From contig JAYFQE010000015.1 of the NCBI GenBank assembly GCA_034927345.1, positions 186,001-250,000 of the forward strand: 64,000 nucleotides of DNA, read 5' to 3'. The notes beneath the pieces were generated by a model. It worked only from the letters and a program-made list of their open reading frames with translations, was not told the origin of the DNA and did not search any database. Made by a program: the position numbers and the translations under genes. Source of the stretch: JAYFQE01 sp034927345. GTDB taxonomy: Bacteria; Bacillota; Clostridia; Saccharofermentanales; UBA5734. Below are positions 19,493 through 27,914 of the stretch, piece by piece. The first letter of the stretch is position 1, and each line of letters starts with the position of its first letter.

Positions 19493-20334
19493 GACTCAAC
19501 CTCCTTAGTCCTTGTTAAACGCAGCTGAATGTAGGCGATCAGGCCGACCATCAGGAAAAATACGACGGCTTTGGCCTGGCCGACGCCTTCGCTGCCGGTG
19601 CGGGCATAAAAAGTATTATAAATGTCCAGCGCCAGCATGGCTGTTTGTTTGTCCGGCGCGCCGCGGGTCAGCGCCAGGTTCTGATCAAAGAGCTTAAAGG
19701 AATTGGTCAATGTCAGGAAGGTGCAGATTGTAATGGCCGGCATGACCATGGGGATGGTTACATGCCGAAGAACCTGCCGCTGATTGGCCCCGTCGATATA
19801 AGCCGCTTCATTCAGGTCGGCCGGTATGTTCTGGATGCCGGCGATGTAAATGACCATCATATAACCGACCAGCTGCCAGTTCATCAGGACAACCAGGCCC
19901 CAAAAACCATATGAGGCGCTGAAGGTGATATCCACGCCGAAATTGATCAGGATACCGTTGATAATCAATTGCCAGATATAGCCAAGCACGATACCGCCGA
20001 CCAGATTGGGCATGAAGAAAACGGTCCGGTAAATATTCGTCCCCTTCGTCCCCCGGGTAAGCAGGAACGCCAGGCTGAAAGCAAAAATATTGATGGTTAT
20101 GACCGTGACAACCGTGAAACGGGCCGTAAACCAAAGGGCATTAAGAAAATCACGGTTAGTGGCAAAGGCGTTAATATAATTGTCAAAACCGACCCACTGA
20201 GTGTTTATGACCGTTGTAAAGCGGCAGAATGAGAGATAAATACCCATTAAAAAAGGAACCAGAAAGGCAATTGAAAAAGCGATTAATGTCGGCAGAATAA
20301 AAATGATGCCGTACTTCCTCATGGTTTTCTGCAC
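19489..20334 (-). CDS. Carbohydrate ABC transporter permease, MalF type
   Basis: The protein (about 281 residues) has six predicted transmembrane helices and the EAA loop EAAYIDGANQRQVLRHVTIP typical of CUT1 family permeases. A longer frame reaches 20397, but I place the start at the GTG at 20334. A very strong AGGAGGAGGT site lies 6 nt upstream of it, the protein then begins just before the first membrane helix (MRKYGIIFILPTL), and the extra upstream codons would read through a long perfect hairpin. It pairs with the MalG-type subunit, whose gene it overlaps by 4 bp. Confidence 0.93.
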   Translation of the reverse strand: MQKTMRKYGIIFILPTLIAFSIAFLVPFLMGIYLSFCRFTTVINTQWVGFDNYINAFATNRDFLNALWFTARFTVVTVITINIFAFSLAFLLTRGTKGTNIYRTVFFMPNLVGGIVLGYIWQLIINGILINFGVDITFSASYGFWGLVVLMNWQLVGYMMVIYIAGIQNIPADLNEAAYIDGANQRQVLRHVTIPMVMPAITICTFLTLTNSFKLFDQNLALTRGAPDKQTAMLALDIYNTFYARTGSEGVGQAKAVVFFLMVGLIAYIQLRLTRTKEVES

Positions 20335-20353
20335 CTTGGCACCTCCTCCTGTC

Positions 20354-20399
20354 AAATGAGCGGCCTCTGGCTGAGGCTGCAGCCGCAGGCCGCTCATTT
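20354..20399 (-). other. Strong intercistronic stem-loop between the binding-protein and permease genes
   Basis: The arms at 20354-20366 and 20387-20399 are a perfect 13-bp inverted repeat. After one mismatch the stem continues for four more pairs plus a G-U, leaving an 8-nt loop. No U-run follows in the leftward transcript, so this is not an ordinary intrinsic terminator. Its place between a solute-binding-protein gene and its permease gene matches the known use of such hairpins, as in the E. coli malE-malF gap, to protect the upstream message so that binding protein is made in excess over permease. Confidence 0.8.
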
Positions 20400-20427
20400 C
20401 GTTCTGGATTTGTTACATGATGCGCCG

Positions 20428-21795
20428 CTATTTGGCTGCGCTGGCTTTTTCTGTCTTCCAGCCGTCGATAACCGTTTTAGTCACATCGGCCCAAGTCTTG
20501 TTGCCTTGTGCATAAAGCAGCAGCGCCGCGCCGAAATTGTCTTTAAAGGTCTGGCTGGGGAACACGGTGAAATTCCAAGGTACATTTTTGATGCCGGACT
20601 TGGCCGACCAGGCAAGAACTTCCTGCGCCAGCGGATCGGAAGGTTTGTCGGCGTCGCCGAACGTATCGAAAGGAGCGATGAAGCCAAGATCTTTGGTTAC
20701 ATGGGCTTTTCCCTTGTCGCTGGTGTAGAGCCAGTTCAGGAAATCGAGAGAGGCCTGCTGATCTTCGGCAGAAGCCTTCTTGTTGATGCAGAAGAAGTTT
20801 TCAGTACCGATGCAGAGACCTTGGGTTTCTTCACCGGAAATGCCCATATAGAGCGGCAGGAATTTAACGTCTTCAGCTTTTACCGTGTTGCCGGAAACAC
20901 CCGATATCTGGCCGTAAGCCCAGTTGCCGTTCTGAACCATGGCGGCTTTGCCGAGGGCGAATTCAGCCATGGAATCGTTGACGGATTTACTGCCCAGAAG
21001 CTTCTTGTCGACGGTGGAATTGTTCAGATACAGGTCGAAAAGTTTCTGGAAGTTCTCTCCATATTGGAATTTAATTTCCGCTGTCGCCGCTGCGGATTTT
21101 AAATCCACCTTGTTAGCCTGGAATTCGTAATAGATCGGGACGTTGGCCAGGTGAGTCTGCCAGCGCCAATCTTCGCCGGTTGCCAGGGAGGTTGAGGCGA
21201 AAACGCCTTCAATGCCCAGATCGCTTTTTTTCTTGCTCATGTCTTCGACCACTTTTTTCAAGGTGTCAAAGTTATTGATTTTATCCATGGAAGCGACGAC
21301 GGCGCCGCTCAAAGCGAAATATTTCGTCATAATGGCGTTGTTATAGATGATGCCGTAACCTTCGATGGCGAAGGGGATGCCATAAACGCCGTCGCCCTCT
21401 GTGATGGCGATGCTCTTATCCAGAAGATGACTGTAAATGGTCGATTTCGACAGATCAGCCGTATAATCTTTCCAACTGGCGTAGCCGACCGGCCCGTTAA
21501 TCTGGAAGATCGTCGGCGCGTCGGTTTTGGCGATTTCAGATTTTAATTGCTGCTCATAAGTGCCGGAGGCGGCAGTTTCGACTTTCACGGCGATGCCGGT
21601 CGAGGCTGTGTATTCTGTGGCAATCGCTTTATAAGCGTCCGCTTGTTCGGGCTTGAAATTCAAAAAATAGACTTGTCCTTTAGCCGCAGTGCCGGTTCCG
21701 GTTGTAACGCCGGGCCCTGCGACGCAGGCGGCGAGCGTGGTGATTATCATAACGACAGTTAAGGCAAGAACGAGTAATTTTTTGGGGAAATTCAT
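20428..21795 (-). CDS. Extracellular sugar-binding lipoprotein of a maltodextrin-type ABC importer
   Basis: I place the start at the ATG at 21795, 6 nt after an AGGAGGAG site; upstream in-frame codons are probably not used. The protein (about 455 residues) has a lipoprotein signal peptide ending in the lipobox LAAC with the lipidated Cys24, then a mature family-1 solute-binding domain (for instance KAAMVQNGNWAYGQI and the FLNWLYTSDKG hinge region). It captures the sugar outside the membrane and delivers it to the MalF/MalG-type permeases encoded downstream. The neighbouring malQ points to maltose or maltodextrins, but the ligand is inferred from context only. Confidence 0.94.
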   Translation of the reverse strand: MNFPKKLLVLALTVVMIITTLAACVAGPGVTTGTGTAAKGQVYFLNFKPEQADAYKAIATEYTASTGIAVKVETAASGTYEQQLKSEIAKTDAPTIFQINGPVGYASWKDYTADLSKSTIYSHLLDKSIAITEGDGVYGIPFAIEGYGIIYNNAIMTKYFALSGAVVASMDKINNFDTLKKVVEDMSKKKSDLGIEGVFASTSLATGEDWRWQTHLANVPIYYEFQANKVDLKSAAATAEIKFQYGENFQKLFDLYLNNSTVDKKLLGSKSVNDSMAEFALGKAAMVQNGNWAYGQISGVSGNTVKAEDVKFLPLYMGISGEETQGLCIGTENFFCINKKASAEDQQASLDFLNWLYTSDKGKAHVTKDLGFIAPFDTFGDADKPSDPLAQEVLAWSAKSGIKNVPWNFTVFPSQTFKDNFGAALLLYAQGNKTWADVTKTVIDGWKTEKASAAK

Positions 21796-21910
21796 CTTGT
21801 ACTCCTCCTGTTCAATTGACTTGGCCATCATGGCTGATTGATGGATGCTGCTTCATTTTCACCGGTTTGGTATCTTGTACGCCAACAGGAATACCAGTGA
21901 AACTCCGTCG

Positions 21911-22933
21911 TCAATGCTCTATCATTCTGACAGATTCGCCCTCTGTCAGACCGACATTCAAGATGATGGTGCGGGCTTTGCTTTGCTGTTCGATGTGATC
22001 GATCAGCAAATTGACGCTCTCTTCGGCCAATTCCATCTGCGGTTGGGCAATCGTGGTCAATTGGGGATTATAGTACCGGCCGAGCTCGATACCGTCAAAA
22101 CCGATAACCGAAACATCCTGCGGAATTTTCTTCCCGAGTTCGGTTAAGGCGCGCATCGCCCCGATGGCCATAACATCGCTCATGCAGAACAACGCGGTTA
22201 AGTCGGGTTTTCTGGCCATTAATTCCTTGGCGGCCCGATAAGCGCTGTCCAGATGAAAATTCGCCTTTTGATATTGGCTGGCGTCGAAATCCAGGCCATG
22301 GGCGGTAAAACTGTTACGGCAGCCGGTAAAACGCTGCTTGCTGATATAGGACGATTTTGTATGGCCGCCGATGATGCCGATCTGCCGGTGTCCGTGATCC
22401 AGCAGATAATCGATGGCCATCTGGGCGGCGTCCGCGTCATTGATCCCGACTAAGGACAAATGATCGAAAGTAAGTTCATCCGTCAGGGTAGTTGTCAGGA
22501 CGGCAGGCTGATCGATCTGATCAAAACCCTGTTTAAAATGCTCAATATTGCCGCCCAGGAAAATGAGACCCAGGGATTTCCTTTCCCGGCATAATTGACC
22601 GGCCAGTCTGACTTCGTCATCATCTTCATCGATATAATGAACAACGGCGTTATAGCCATGAACGCTGATCAAATGCTGCATCTTTTCCACGATCTTGGTA
22701 AAGAAAATATTCATGGTGCCTTTAACAATAATCAGGATGTTGGTGCTTTGCTGCTGCTTGAGCAGACGAGCCATGCTGTTCAGGACAAAACGATTCTGCT
22801 CGACGACCCGGGCGACCGCTTCTTTAGCCCCTTCACTGACATCCGGGTGATTATTTAAAACACGGGAAACCGTGCTGACCGAGTAACCGGACTCCCGGGC
22901 AATATCTTTGATCGTCATGTTCTTGGGTATCAT
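21911..22933 (-). CDS. LacI-family transcriptional regulator
   Basis: The 340-residue protein begins with a LacI-type helix-turn-helix (TIKDIARESGYSVSTVSRVLNN, residues 7-28) with hinge helix, followed by a periplasmic-binding-protein-like effector domain (for instance VIGFDGIELGRYYNPQLTTI). The start follows AGAGGAG at 6 nt. It is the first gene of the leftward cluster and precedes the binding-protein gene by 115 bp. It is therefore the likely local repressor of the importer and malQ, responding to an imported sugar. Two LacI-type operator-like sites lie in its own upstream region (22988-23012), which suggests autoregulation. Confidence 0.95.
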   Translation of the reverse strand: MIPKNMTIKDIARESGYSVSTVSRVLNNHPDVSEGAKEAVARVVEQNRFVLNSMARLLKQQQSTNILIIVKGTMNIFFTKIVEKMQHLISVHGYNAVVHYIDEDDDEVRLAGQLCRERKSLGLIFLGGNIEHFKQGFDQIDQPAVLTTTLTDELTFDHLSLVGINDADAAQMAIDYLLDHGHRQIGIIGGHTKSSYISKQRFTGCRNSFTAHGLDFDASQYQKANFHLDSAYRAAKELMARKPDLTALFCMSDVMAIGAMRALTELGKKIPQDVSVIGFDGIELGRYYNPQLTTIAQPQMELAEESVNLLIDHIEQQSKARTIILNVGLTEGESVRMIEH

Positions 22934-22987
22934 GGATAACTCCTCTAATATCGGGTTTCAGGGCCGATATTCGTTAATATGCTTTAT

Positions 22988-23012
22988 GACAACGTTTCTG
23001 GTAACGTTTCCA
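22988..23012. promoter_or_regulatory. Tandem LacI-type operator-like sites
   Basis: Two copies of an AACGTT-centred motif lie 12 bp apart in the same orientation (gacAACGTTtctg at 22988-23000 and tggtAACGTTtcca at 22999-23012). The second is a 14-bp near-palindrome with 12 matching positions, in the CG-centred style used by LacI-family proteins. They lie about 55-80 bp upstream of the LacI-family start codon and could overlap its promoter. Confidence 0.6.
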
Positions 23013-23108
23013 GCTGTGACAATTACATATTACAACGGTTCAAATAGAAAAATCAAGTAGGTATATAAAATTCATGAAAATGCCTGGATATTTGGCGTCG
23101 GTTTGTTG

Positions 23109-23120
23109 ATTGTGCACAAT
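23109..23120. promoter_or_regulatory. Perfect 12-bp palindrome, possible operator
   Basis: The sequence ATTGTGCACAAT is a perfect palindrome about 50 bp upstream of the proposed promoter of the E2-like gene. Its position suits a regulator binding site, but the binding protein is unknown and a chance palindrome of this length cannot be excluded. Confidence 0.35.
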
Positions 23121-23155
23121 AAAACGAATCTGTGAGGTAAATTATGCGCACAGCC

Positions 23156-23184
23156 TTTGCAGAGCGGAACCGCGAGTATATAAT
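23156..23184 (+). promoter_or_regulatory. Probable promoter of the E2-like gene and ABC exporter
   Basis: TTTGCA at 23156-23161 and a perfect TATAAT at 23179-23184 are separated by 17 bp, a good sigma-A type promoter. Transcription would begin near 23191, giving a leader of about 30 nt before the ATG at 23223. Confidence 0.55.
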
Positions 23185-23222
23185 ATAAATATTCTGGCGT
23201 ATTAAAATATGAGGTGTGCGTT

Positions 23223-24098
23223 ATGCAAAAAGACAAACGGCGTTTTGGCGACAGATCGGATGGCAGAAAAATCCGAACCATAGCCCCCTATGATACCGTT
23301 TCACCTTATATTATGGGTTTACGCAGCGACGCCCAGAATTATCTTATGGATAAATTCGATACGGATGCCGTCGATCAATATGTTCATCTGAAACGGCGTT
23401 CGGGTCTGGAAAAATTCGGCGTCATGCATGTTATCCTGGCTGCCTATATCCGGACGATTTCCCAGAAACCGCGGCTGAATCGTTTTATTGCCGGTCAGAA
23501 AATCTTCGCCCGCCGGAAGATCGAAGTCAATATGGCTGTTAAGAAAAAGCTCCGCATGGATGAAACCAATACGGTCATCAAGATACGCTTCAATCATACC
23601 GATACGGCCGAGCAAGTTTATCTTCGTTTCGAAGAAGCGATGGACAAAGCCTTCGGCAGCGGCGAAAACGATTTTGACGGCACTGCCCGGATCATCAATT
23701 ATATTCCCGGCCTGCTCAAGAAATTCACGATTTGGTTTTTAAAATTGTTGGACTATTTTGGCTTACTGCCGGCGTTTTTATTGGATGTCAGTCCCTTTCA
23801 CGGTTCTCTGTTCATCACATCGATGGGTTCGCTGGGTATCCCGCCGATTTTCCATCATCTGTATACCTTTGGCAATGTCCCGGTCTTCCTGGCTTTCGGC
23901 GCCAAACGCTATGACAATCAGTTAGCCGACAATGGCGCCGTCATCAAGCGGAAGTACATCGATTATACTTTCGTCACCGACGAACGGATCTGCGACGGTT
24001 TTTACTTTGCCTCGGGCTTGAAACTTTTTCGTTCCTATCTGGCCGATCCGGCAATCCTGGACACTCCGCCGCTCAAAGTGATCGAGGATATCGAATAA
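23223..24098 (+). CDS. Stand-alone 2-oxoacid dehydrogenase E2-like acyltransferase-fold protein lacking the catalytic His
   Basis: I place the start at ATG 23223, 6 nt after GAGGTG; an upstream in-frame GTG overlaps that site. The 291-residue protein resembles the catalytic domain of E2 acyltransferases (the chloramphenicol-acetyltransferase-like fold) but has no lipoyl domain and no subunit-binding domain. The family's active-site signature HRxxDG appears as TDERICDG at residues 252-259, with Glu in place of His. The Asp-Gly pair is kept. Without that general base, normal acyl transfer seems unlikely, so it may be a binding or regulatory relative or use different chemistry. A hydrophobic stretch (about 162-190) could contact the membrane. 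It is 41 bp upstream of a two-subunit ABC exporter on the same strand, so a role in making or handling an exported molecule is possible but unproven. Confidence 0.75.
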   Translation: MQKDKRRFGDRSDGRKIRTIAPYDTVSPYIMGLRSDAQNYLMDKFDTDAVDQYVHLKRRSGLEKFGVMHVILAAYIRTISQKPRLNRFIAGQKIFARRKIEVNMAVKKKLRMDETNTVIKIRFNHTDTAEQVYLRFEEAMDKAFGSGENDFDGTARIINYIPGLLKKFTIWFLKLLDYFGLLPAFLLDVSPFHGSLFITSMGSLGIPPIFHHLYTFGNVPVFLAFGAKRYDNQLADNGAVIKRKYIDYTFVTDERICDGFYFASGLKLFRSYLADPAILDTPPLKVIEDIE

Positions 24099-24139
24099 CG
24101 GCGCAGCCGGCCGTCCGGAAAGCCTGAGGAACAGAAATC

Positions 24140-25876
24140 ATGAAATGGTTGAAACGTTATATGCCGGCTTATCTGCACTTGGCCGTGCCGGCCTGGATCT
24201 GCCTTCTGGTCGAAGTTCTGGTCGATTTAAGTTTGCCGACCTTGATCGCTTCGATTATCAACGAAGGGATAGAGAAGAGAAATCCGGATCATATCCTGCG
24301 TACCGGCGGCCTGATGCTGAGCTTGGCTTTATTGGGTTCCCTGTTTGGGATAGCGCGTAATTGGCTTTCGACGCATGCTTCGCAAAATCTCGGCACCAGC
24401 ATCCGCGGCGAGTTATTCCGCAAAACGCAGGCCATATCTCTGGCGATAAACCGGCAAATAGGCGCGGCCTCGTTGATTACTCGCCTGACCAACGATGTCA
24501 TGCAGGTTCAGAACTTATCCTATCTTTTAATGCGGATTTTTATCCGGGCGCCTCTGATGTTGATCGGCGGCATCCTGATGGCGGCTTTGCTTAATCCGCA
24601 GATGGCCATGATTCTCATCGCTGTTCTGCCTCTGCTCGGCATTTTAATCTATATCCGGGTAAAACGGGGTTTTCCCCTGTTTCGCCGTGTACAGGGATCG
24701 ATCGACCGGGTGAACGGCGTTTTACGTGAGTATCTGGCCGGTGTGCGCGAAGTCAAGGTCTTCAACCGTTTTGCCTATGAAAGCGACCGTTTCGACCAGG
24801 CCAACCGAAATTTAACCGGTTTGGGGATTCAGGCGGCCCGCTCGATGGCGACGATCCAGCCTTTGATCTATATCCTGATGAACGGCAGCATCATCCTTTT
24901 ACTCTGGATGGGCGGCAGCCGGGTGGCCGGCGGGCAGACTCAGGTCGGCGACATCGTCGCTTTTATTAATTATTTTCTGCAGATTTTACAGGCCATGACC
25001 CTGTTGTCGATGATTTTTACGCTTGGCGTCCGCGCCAAGACATCCATCGACCGCATCGGCCAGGTTTTTGCCTTGCCGGATGACATGCCGCCGGCCGAGC
25101 ATCCGGCCACCGCGCCGGTTACTGGCACGCTGGCCATGCGGCAGGTATCTTTTACTTATCCCGGGCAGACGCGGCCGATTCTGCAGCAGATATCGTTCCG
25201 GATCCAATCCGGGCAGACCGCGGCGATCATCGGTTCGACAGGCTGCGGCAAGACAACCCTGATCAATCTCTTGTTCCGGTTTTATGATGCGGACGCCGGC
25301 ATGATCCTGGTTGACGAGGTGCCGGTCCGGGATATGGAACTGGGCGACCTGCGCGGCCGGATTGCCCTGGTTCCACAGCAATCCCTTCTGTTTAGCGGTA
25401 CGCTGGCCGAAAATTTGCGCTGGGGAAAACCGGATGCAACTGATGATGAATTATGGCAGGCCGTGGAAATCGCCCAGGCGGCCGACTTTATCCGTCTGAT
25501 GCCGGATGGCCTGCAAACCCGGATCGGGCAAAGCGGCGTTAATTTATCCGGCGGGCAAAAGCAGCGTTTATGCATTGCCCGGGCGTTAATCCGCAAAACG
25601 GCTGTTCTGATCCTCGACGACAGCACCAGCGCGATCGATATGGCTACCGAGCAAAGGCTCAGAAGCGCTCTGAAAGAGCATTGCCGAGGCTTGACGGTTA
25701 TGATGATTGCTCAGCGGATCCACTCCGTTATGGAAGCGGACACGATCCTGGTTATGGATAATGGCCGGCTGATCCGGCAAGGCACGCATCGGGAGCTGCT
25801 CCTGGACTGCCCGATATATCGGGATATATACCGTTCGCAGATCGGTCTGGATCCGGACGGCCGGGAGGTGGTCTAG
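24140..25876 (+). CDS. ABC exporter half-transporter, subunit with degenerate Walker B
   Basis: The 578-residue protein has an N-terminal six-helix type IV ABC exporter domain (about 1-310) and a C-terminal nucleotide-binding domain with Walker A (GSTGCGKTT), a canonical signature (LSGGQ) and Walker B reading LILDDSTSAID. The residue after the Walker B aspartate is Asp instead of the catalytic Glu, so the ATP site formed by its Walker motifs should hydrolyse poorly. The next gene starts 2 bp after this stop and encodes the partner. The pattern matches heterodimeric exporters such as TM287/TM288 and BmrC/BmrD. Substrates of this family include drugs, lipids and peptides, and cannot be assigned here. 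Confidence 0.95.
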   Translation: MKWLKRYMPAYLHLAVPAWICLLVEVLVDLSLPTLIASIINEGIEKRNPDHILRTGGLMLSLALLGSLFGIARNWLSTHASQNLGTSIRGELFRKTQAISLAINRQIGAASLITRLTNDVMQVQNLSYLLMRIFIRAPLMLIGGILMAALLNPQMAMILIAVLPLLGILIYIRVKRGFPLFRRVQGSIDRVNGVLREYLAGVREVKVFNRFAYESDRFDQANRNLTGLGIQAARSMATIQPLIYILMNGSIILLLWMGGSRVAGGQTQVGDIVAFINYFLQILQAMTLLSMIFTLGVRAKTSIDRIGQVFALPDDMPPAEHPATAPVTGTLAMRQVSFTYPGQTRPILQQISFRIQSGQTAAIIGSTGCGKTTLINLLFRFYDADAGMILVDEVPVRDMELGDLRGRIALVPQQSLLFSGTLAENLRWGKPDATDDELWQAVEIAQAADFIRLMPDGLQTRIGQSGVNLSGGQKQRLCIARALIRKTAVLILDDSTSAIDMATEQRLRSALKEHCRGLTVMMIAQRIHSVMEADTILVMDNGRLIRQGTHRELLLDCPIYRDIYRSQIGLDPDGREVV

Positions 25877-25877
25877 C

Positions 25878-27707
25878 ATGAGCGCGGCGGATAACCGCCC
25901 GACAGTTGGCCTTCATACGGTCGGCGGACGTTTTGTCGGCGGGCAGAAACCGAAGAACATGCGCGGGACAATTGTCCGGCTCTGGCGCCTTTTCGGCCGC
26001 CAGAAAAAGCCTTTGATCGCGATTTTTCTTTTAACGTCCCTGGGATCCGGCATCGGCCTGATCGGACCCTGGCTGATCGGCCGGGCAGTTGATGCCATTG
26101 CCGGCGCTTCCGGCGTCGATTTCCCGAGCCTTTACCGGATCATGATTTTTCTGGCCGCCGCCTATGCCGCGGGCGCTCTTCTGTCCTGGCTGCAGGAATG
26201 GTGGATCGCCGGCGTCGCCCAGCGCGTTGTCCTGCTGATCCGCCGGGCGCTCTTCGATAAGCTCCAGAATCTGCCTTTGGCTTTTTTCGACACCCGGACG
26301 CACGGCGAGCTGATGAGCCGCCTGTCCAACGATGTCGATAATGTCAGCACGATGATTTCATCGTCGACAACCCAGCTCTTTTCCAGCATCCTGATGATTC
26401 TGGGTTCGCTGGCCATGATGCTCTTGCTGTCGCCTCTGCTGACTTTACTGACTCTTTTGACGGTTCCGCTGACCCTCTTGCTTTCCGGCTGGATCGCCAA
26501 ATATTCCCGGAAGCGGTTTCGCCAGCAACAGATTGATCTGGCCGAACTGAACGGCCATGTTGAAGAGATTTTATCCGGTCAGGAAGTTGTGAAGGCCTTT
26601 GGCCGGGAAGAACAGGTTATCCGGCAATTTGACGATATCAACAAGCGTCTTCGGGAATCCGGCATGAAAGCTCAGATTTTATCCGGTCTGGTCATGCCCA
26701 TGCTTAATGTGATCACTAATCTCGGTTTTATCATCGTCGCGACAGCAGGGGGTTATCTGGCCTTTGACGGTATCATTACGGTCGGCGTTATTACCAGCTT
26801 TATCAATTATTCACGCCAGTTCACCAGACCGCTCAACGATATCGCCAATCTCTACAGTACGATTCAATCAGCCGAAGCCAGCGCCGAACGGATTTTTGAA
26901 CTGATGGACGAGACGCCTGAACCAGCCGACGGCGCCGATGCGCTGCCCTTAACCACGCCGGCCGGAAAGGTTGAATTCAAGGATGTTTCTTTTGGTTATC
27001 AGCCGGATGTCACGGTGCTGTCACAGATTAGCCTGACGGCTGAACCAGGCCGGACGATCGCTCTGGTCGGTCCGACCGGAGCCGGAAAAACGACCCTGGT
27101 TAATCTGCTGGTCCGTTTTTATGATCCGACAAACGGTCAGGTGATGATGGATGGCCGCGATCTGCGTCAATGGCAGCGCAACACCTTACGTCCGGCCTTC
27201 GGCATGGTTTTGCAGGATACGCATCTTTTCAGCGGCACGGTACGTGAAAATATCCGCTACGGCAGGCTGGATGCCACGGATGATGAAGTCGAACAGGCCG
27301 CCCGCCTGGTTGGCGCCGATGCTTTTATCCAGAGGCTGCCGCAGGGTTACGATACCGAACTGGGCGAGTCCGGCGGCGGATTCAGTCAGGGGCAGCGTCA
27401 GCTGCTGGCCATTGCCCGGGCAATCCTGGTCGATCCGGCGGTTTTGATCCTGGATGAAGCGACCAGCAGTGTTGATACGCGGACAGAAATGCTTCTGCAG
27501 CAGGCTATGCTCGGCCTGAGGCGCGGCCGGACCAGCTTTATTATCGCCCATCGTCTGTCGACCATCCGGGATGCCGATGAGATCCTGGTTATCGACAACG
27601 GCGGCATTATCGAGCGCGGTTCGCACCGTGACCTGATGAGCCGGGACAGTTTTTATCATCGCCTGTATCAAGGTCAGTTCCGGATGTCCAATGGAAATGG
27701 CGGCTGA
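25878..27707 (+). CDS. ABC exporter half-transporter, subunit with degenerate signature motif
   Basis: The 609-residue partner has a six-helix exporter domain (about 45-345) and a nucleotide-binding domain with Walker A (GPTGAGKTT), Walker B with the catalytic Glu (LILDEATSSVD), and a signature reading FSQGQ instead of LSGGQ. Its altered signature would face the degenerate Walker B of the first subunit, so both defects fall in one ATP site while the other site is intact. That is the known asymmetric arrangement of TM287/TM288-type heterodimers. The GGGAGGTGG site lies inside the end of the upstream gene, so the two are translated together. Confidence 0.95.
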   Translation: MSAADNRPTVGLHTVGGRFVGGQKPKNMRGTIVRLWRLFGRQKKPLIAIFLLTSLGSGIGLIGPWLIGRAVDAIAGASGVDFPSLYRIMIFLAAAYAAGALLSWLQEWWIAGVAQRVVLLIRRALFDKLQNLPLAFFDTRTHGELMSRLSNDVDNVSTMISSSTTQLFSSILMILGSLAMMLLLSPLLTLLTLLTVPLTLLLSGWIAKYSRKRFRQQQIDLAELNGHVEEILSGQEVVKAFGREEQVIRQFDDINKRLRESGMKAQILSGLVMPMLNVITNLGFIIVATAGGYLAFDGIITVGVITSFINYSRQFTRPLNDIANLYSTIQSAEASAERIFELMDETPEPADGADALPLTTPAGKVEFKDVSFGYQPDVTVLSQISLTAEPGRTIALVGPTGAGKTTLVNLLVRFYDPTNGQVMMDGRDLRQWQRNTLRPAFGMVLQDTHLFSGTVRENIRYGRLDATDDEVEQAARLVGADAFIQRLPQGYDTELGESGGGFSQGQRQLLAIARAILVDPAVLILDEATSSVDTRTEMLLQQAMLGLRRGRTSFIIAHRLSTIRDADEILVIDNGGIIERGSHRDLMSRDSFYHRLYQGQFRMSNGNGG

Positions 27708-27740
27708 CGGAGAAGACATGGCGACGCCCGATAATAAAAA

Positions 27741-27770
27741 ACAACTCCGGGGCACCACTCCCGGAGTTGT
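27741..27770 (-). terminator. Rho-independent terminator of the leftward sugar ABC operon
   Basis: An 11-bp perfect stem (ACAACTCCGGG pairing with CCCGGAGTTGT) encloses an 8-nt loop. Read leftward it is followed by a run of six T and then ATTATT, so it ends transcripts coming from the binding-protein gene at 27915. Read rightward only a weak CTTATT follows, so it may stop the exporter operon less efficiently. Confidence 0.85.
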
Positions 27771-27788
27771 CTTATTGGAGGAGAAAGT

Positions 27789-27821
27789 ATGAAAAGAGTT
27801 TCGCTTGTTCTGTTGCTATAA
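27789..27821 (+). other. Ten-codon micro-ORF with a strong ribosome binding site, possible remnant of a signal-peptide gene
   Basis: GGAGGAG lies 7 nt before an ATG that opens MKRVSLVLLL and then stops. This looks like the first residues of an export signal peptide cut short by a stop codon. No continuation of a secreted protein is evident downstream. It may be decayed DNA or a leader-like micro-ORF. Confidence 0.25.
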
Positions 27822-27914
27822 ATTAACTTTAACAGATGAATTTGTCCGTTTCAAAAAGACAATGCGAAGAATTGTGAACATTTCTGAAACAAACATCTTT
27901 GCAAAACTCCGGGA

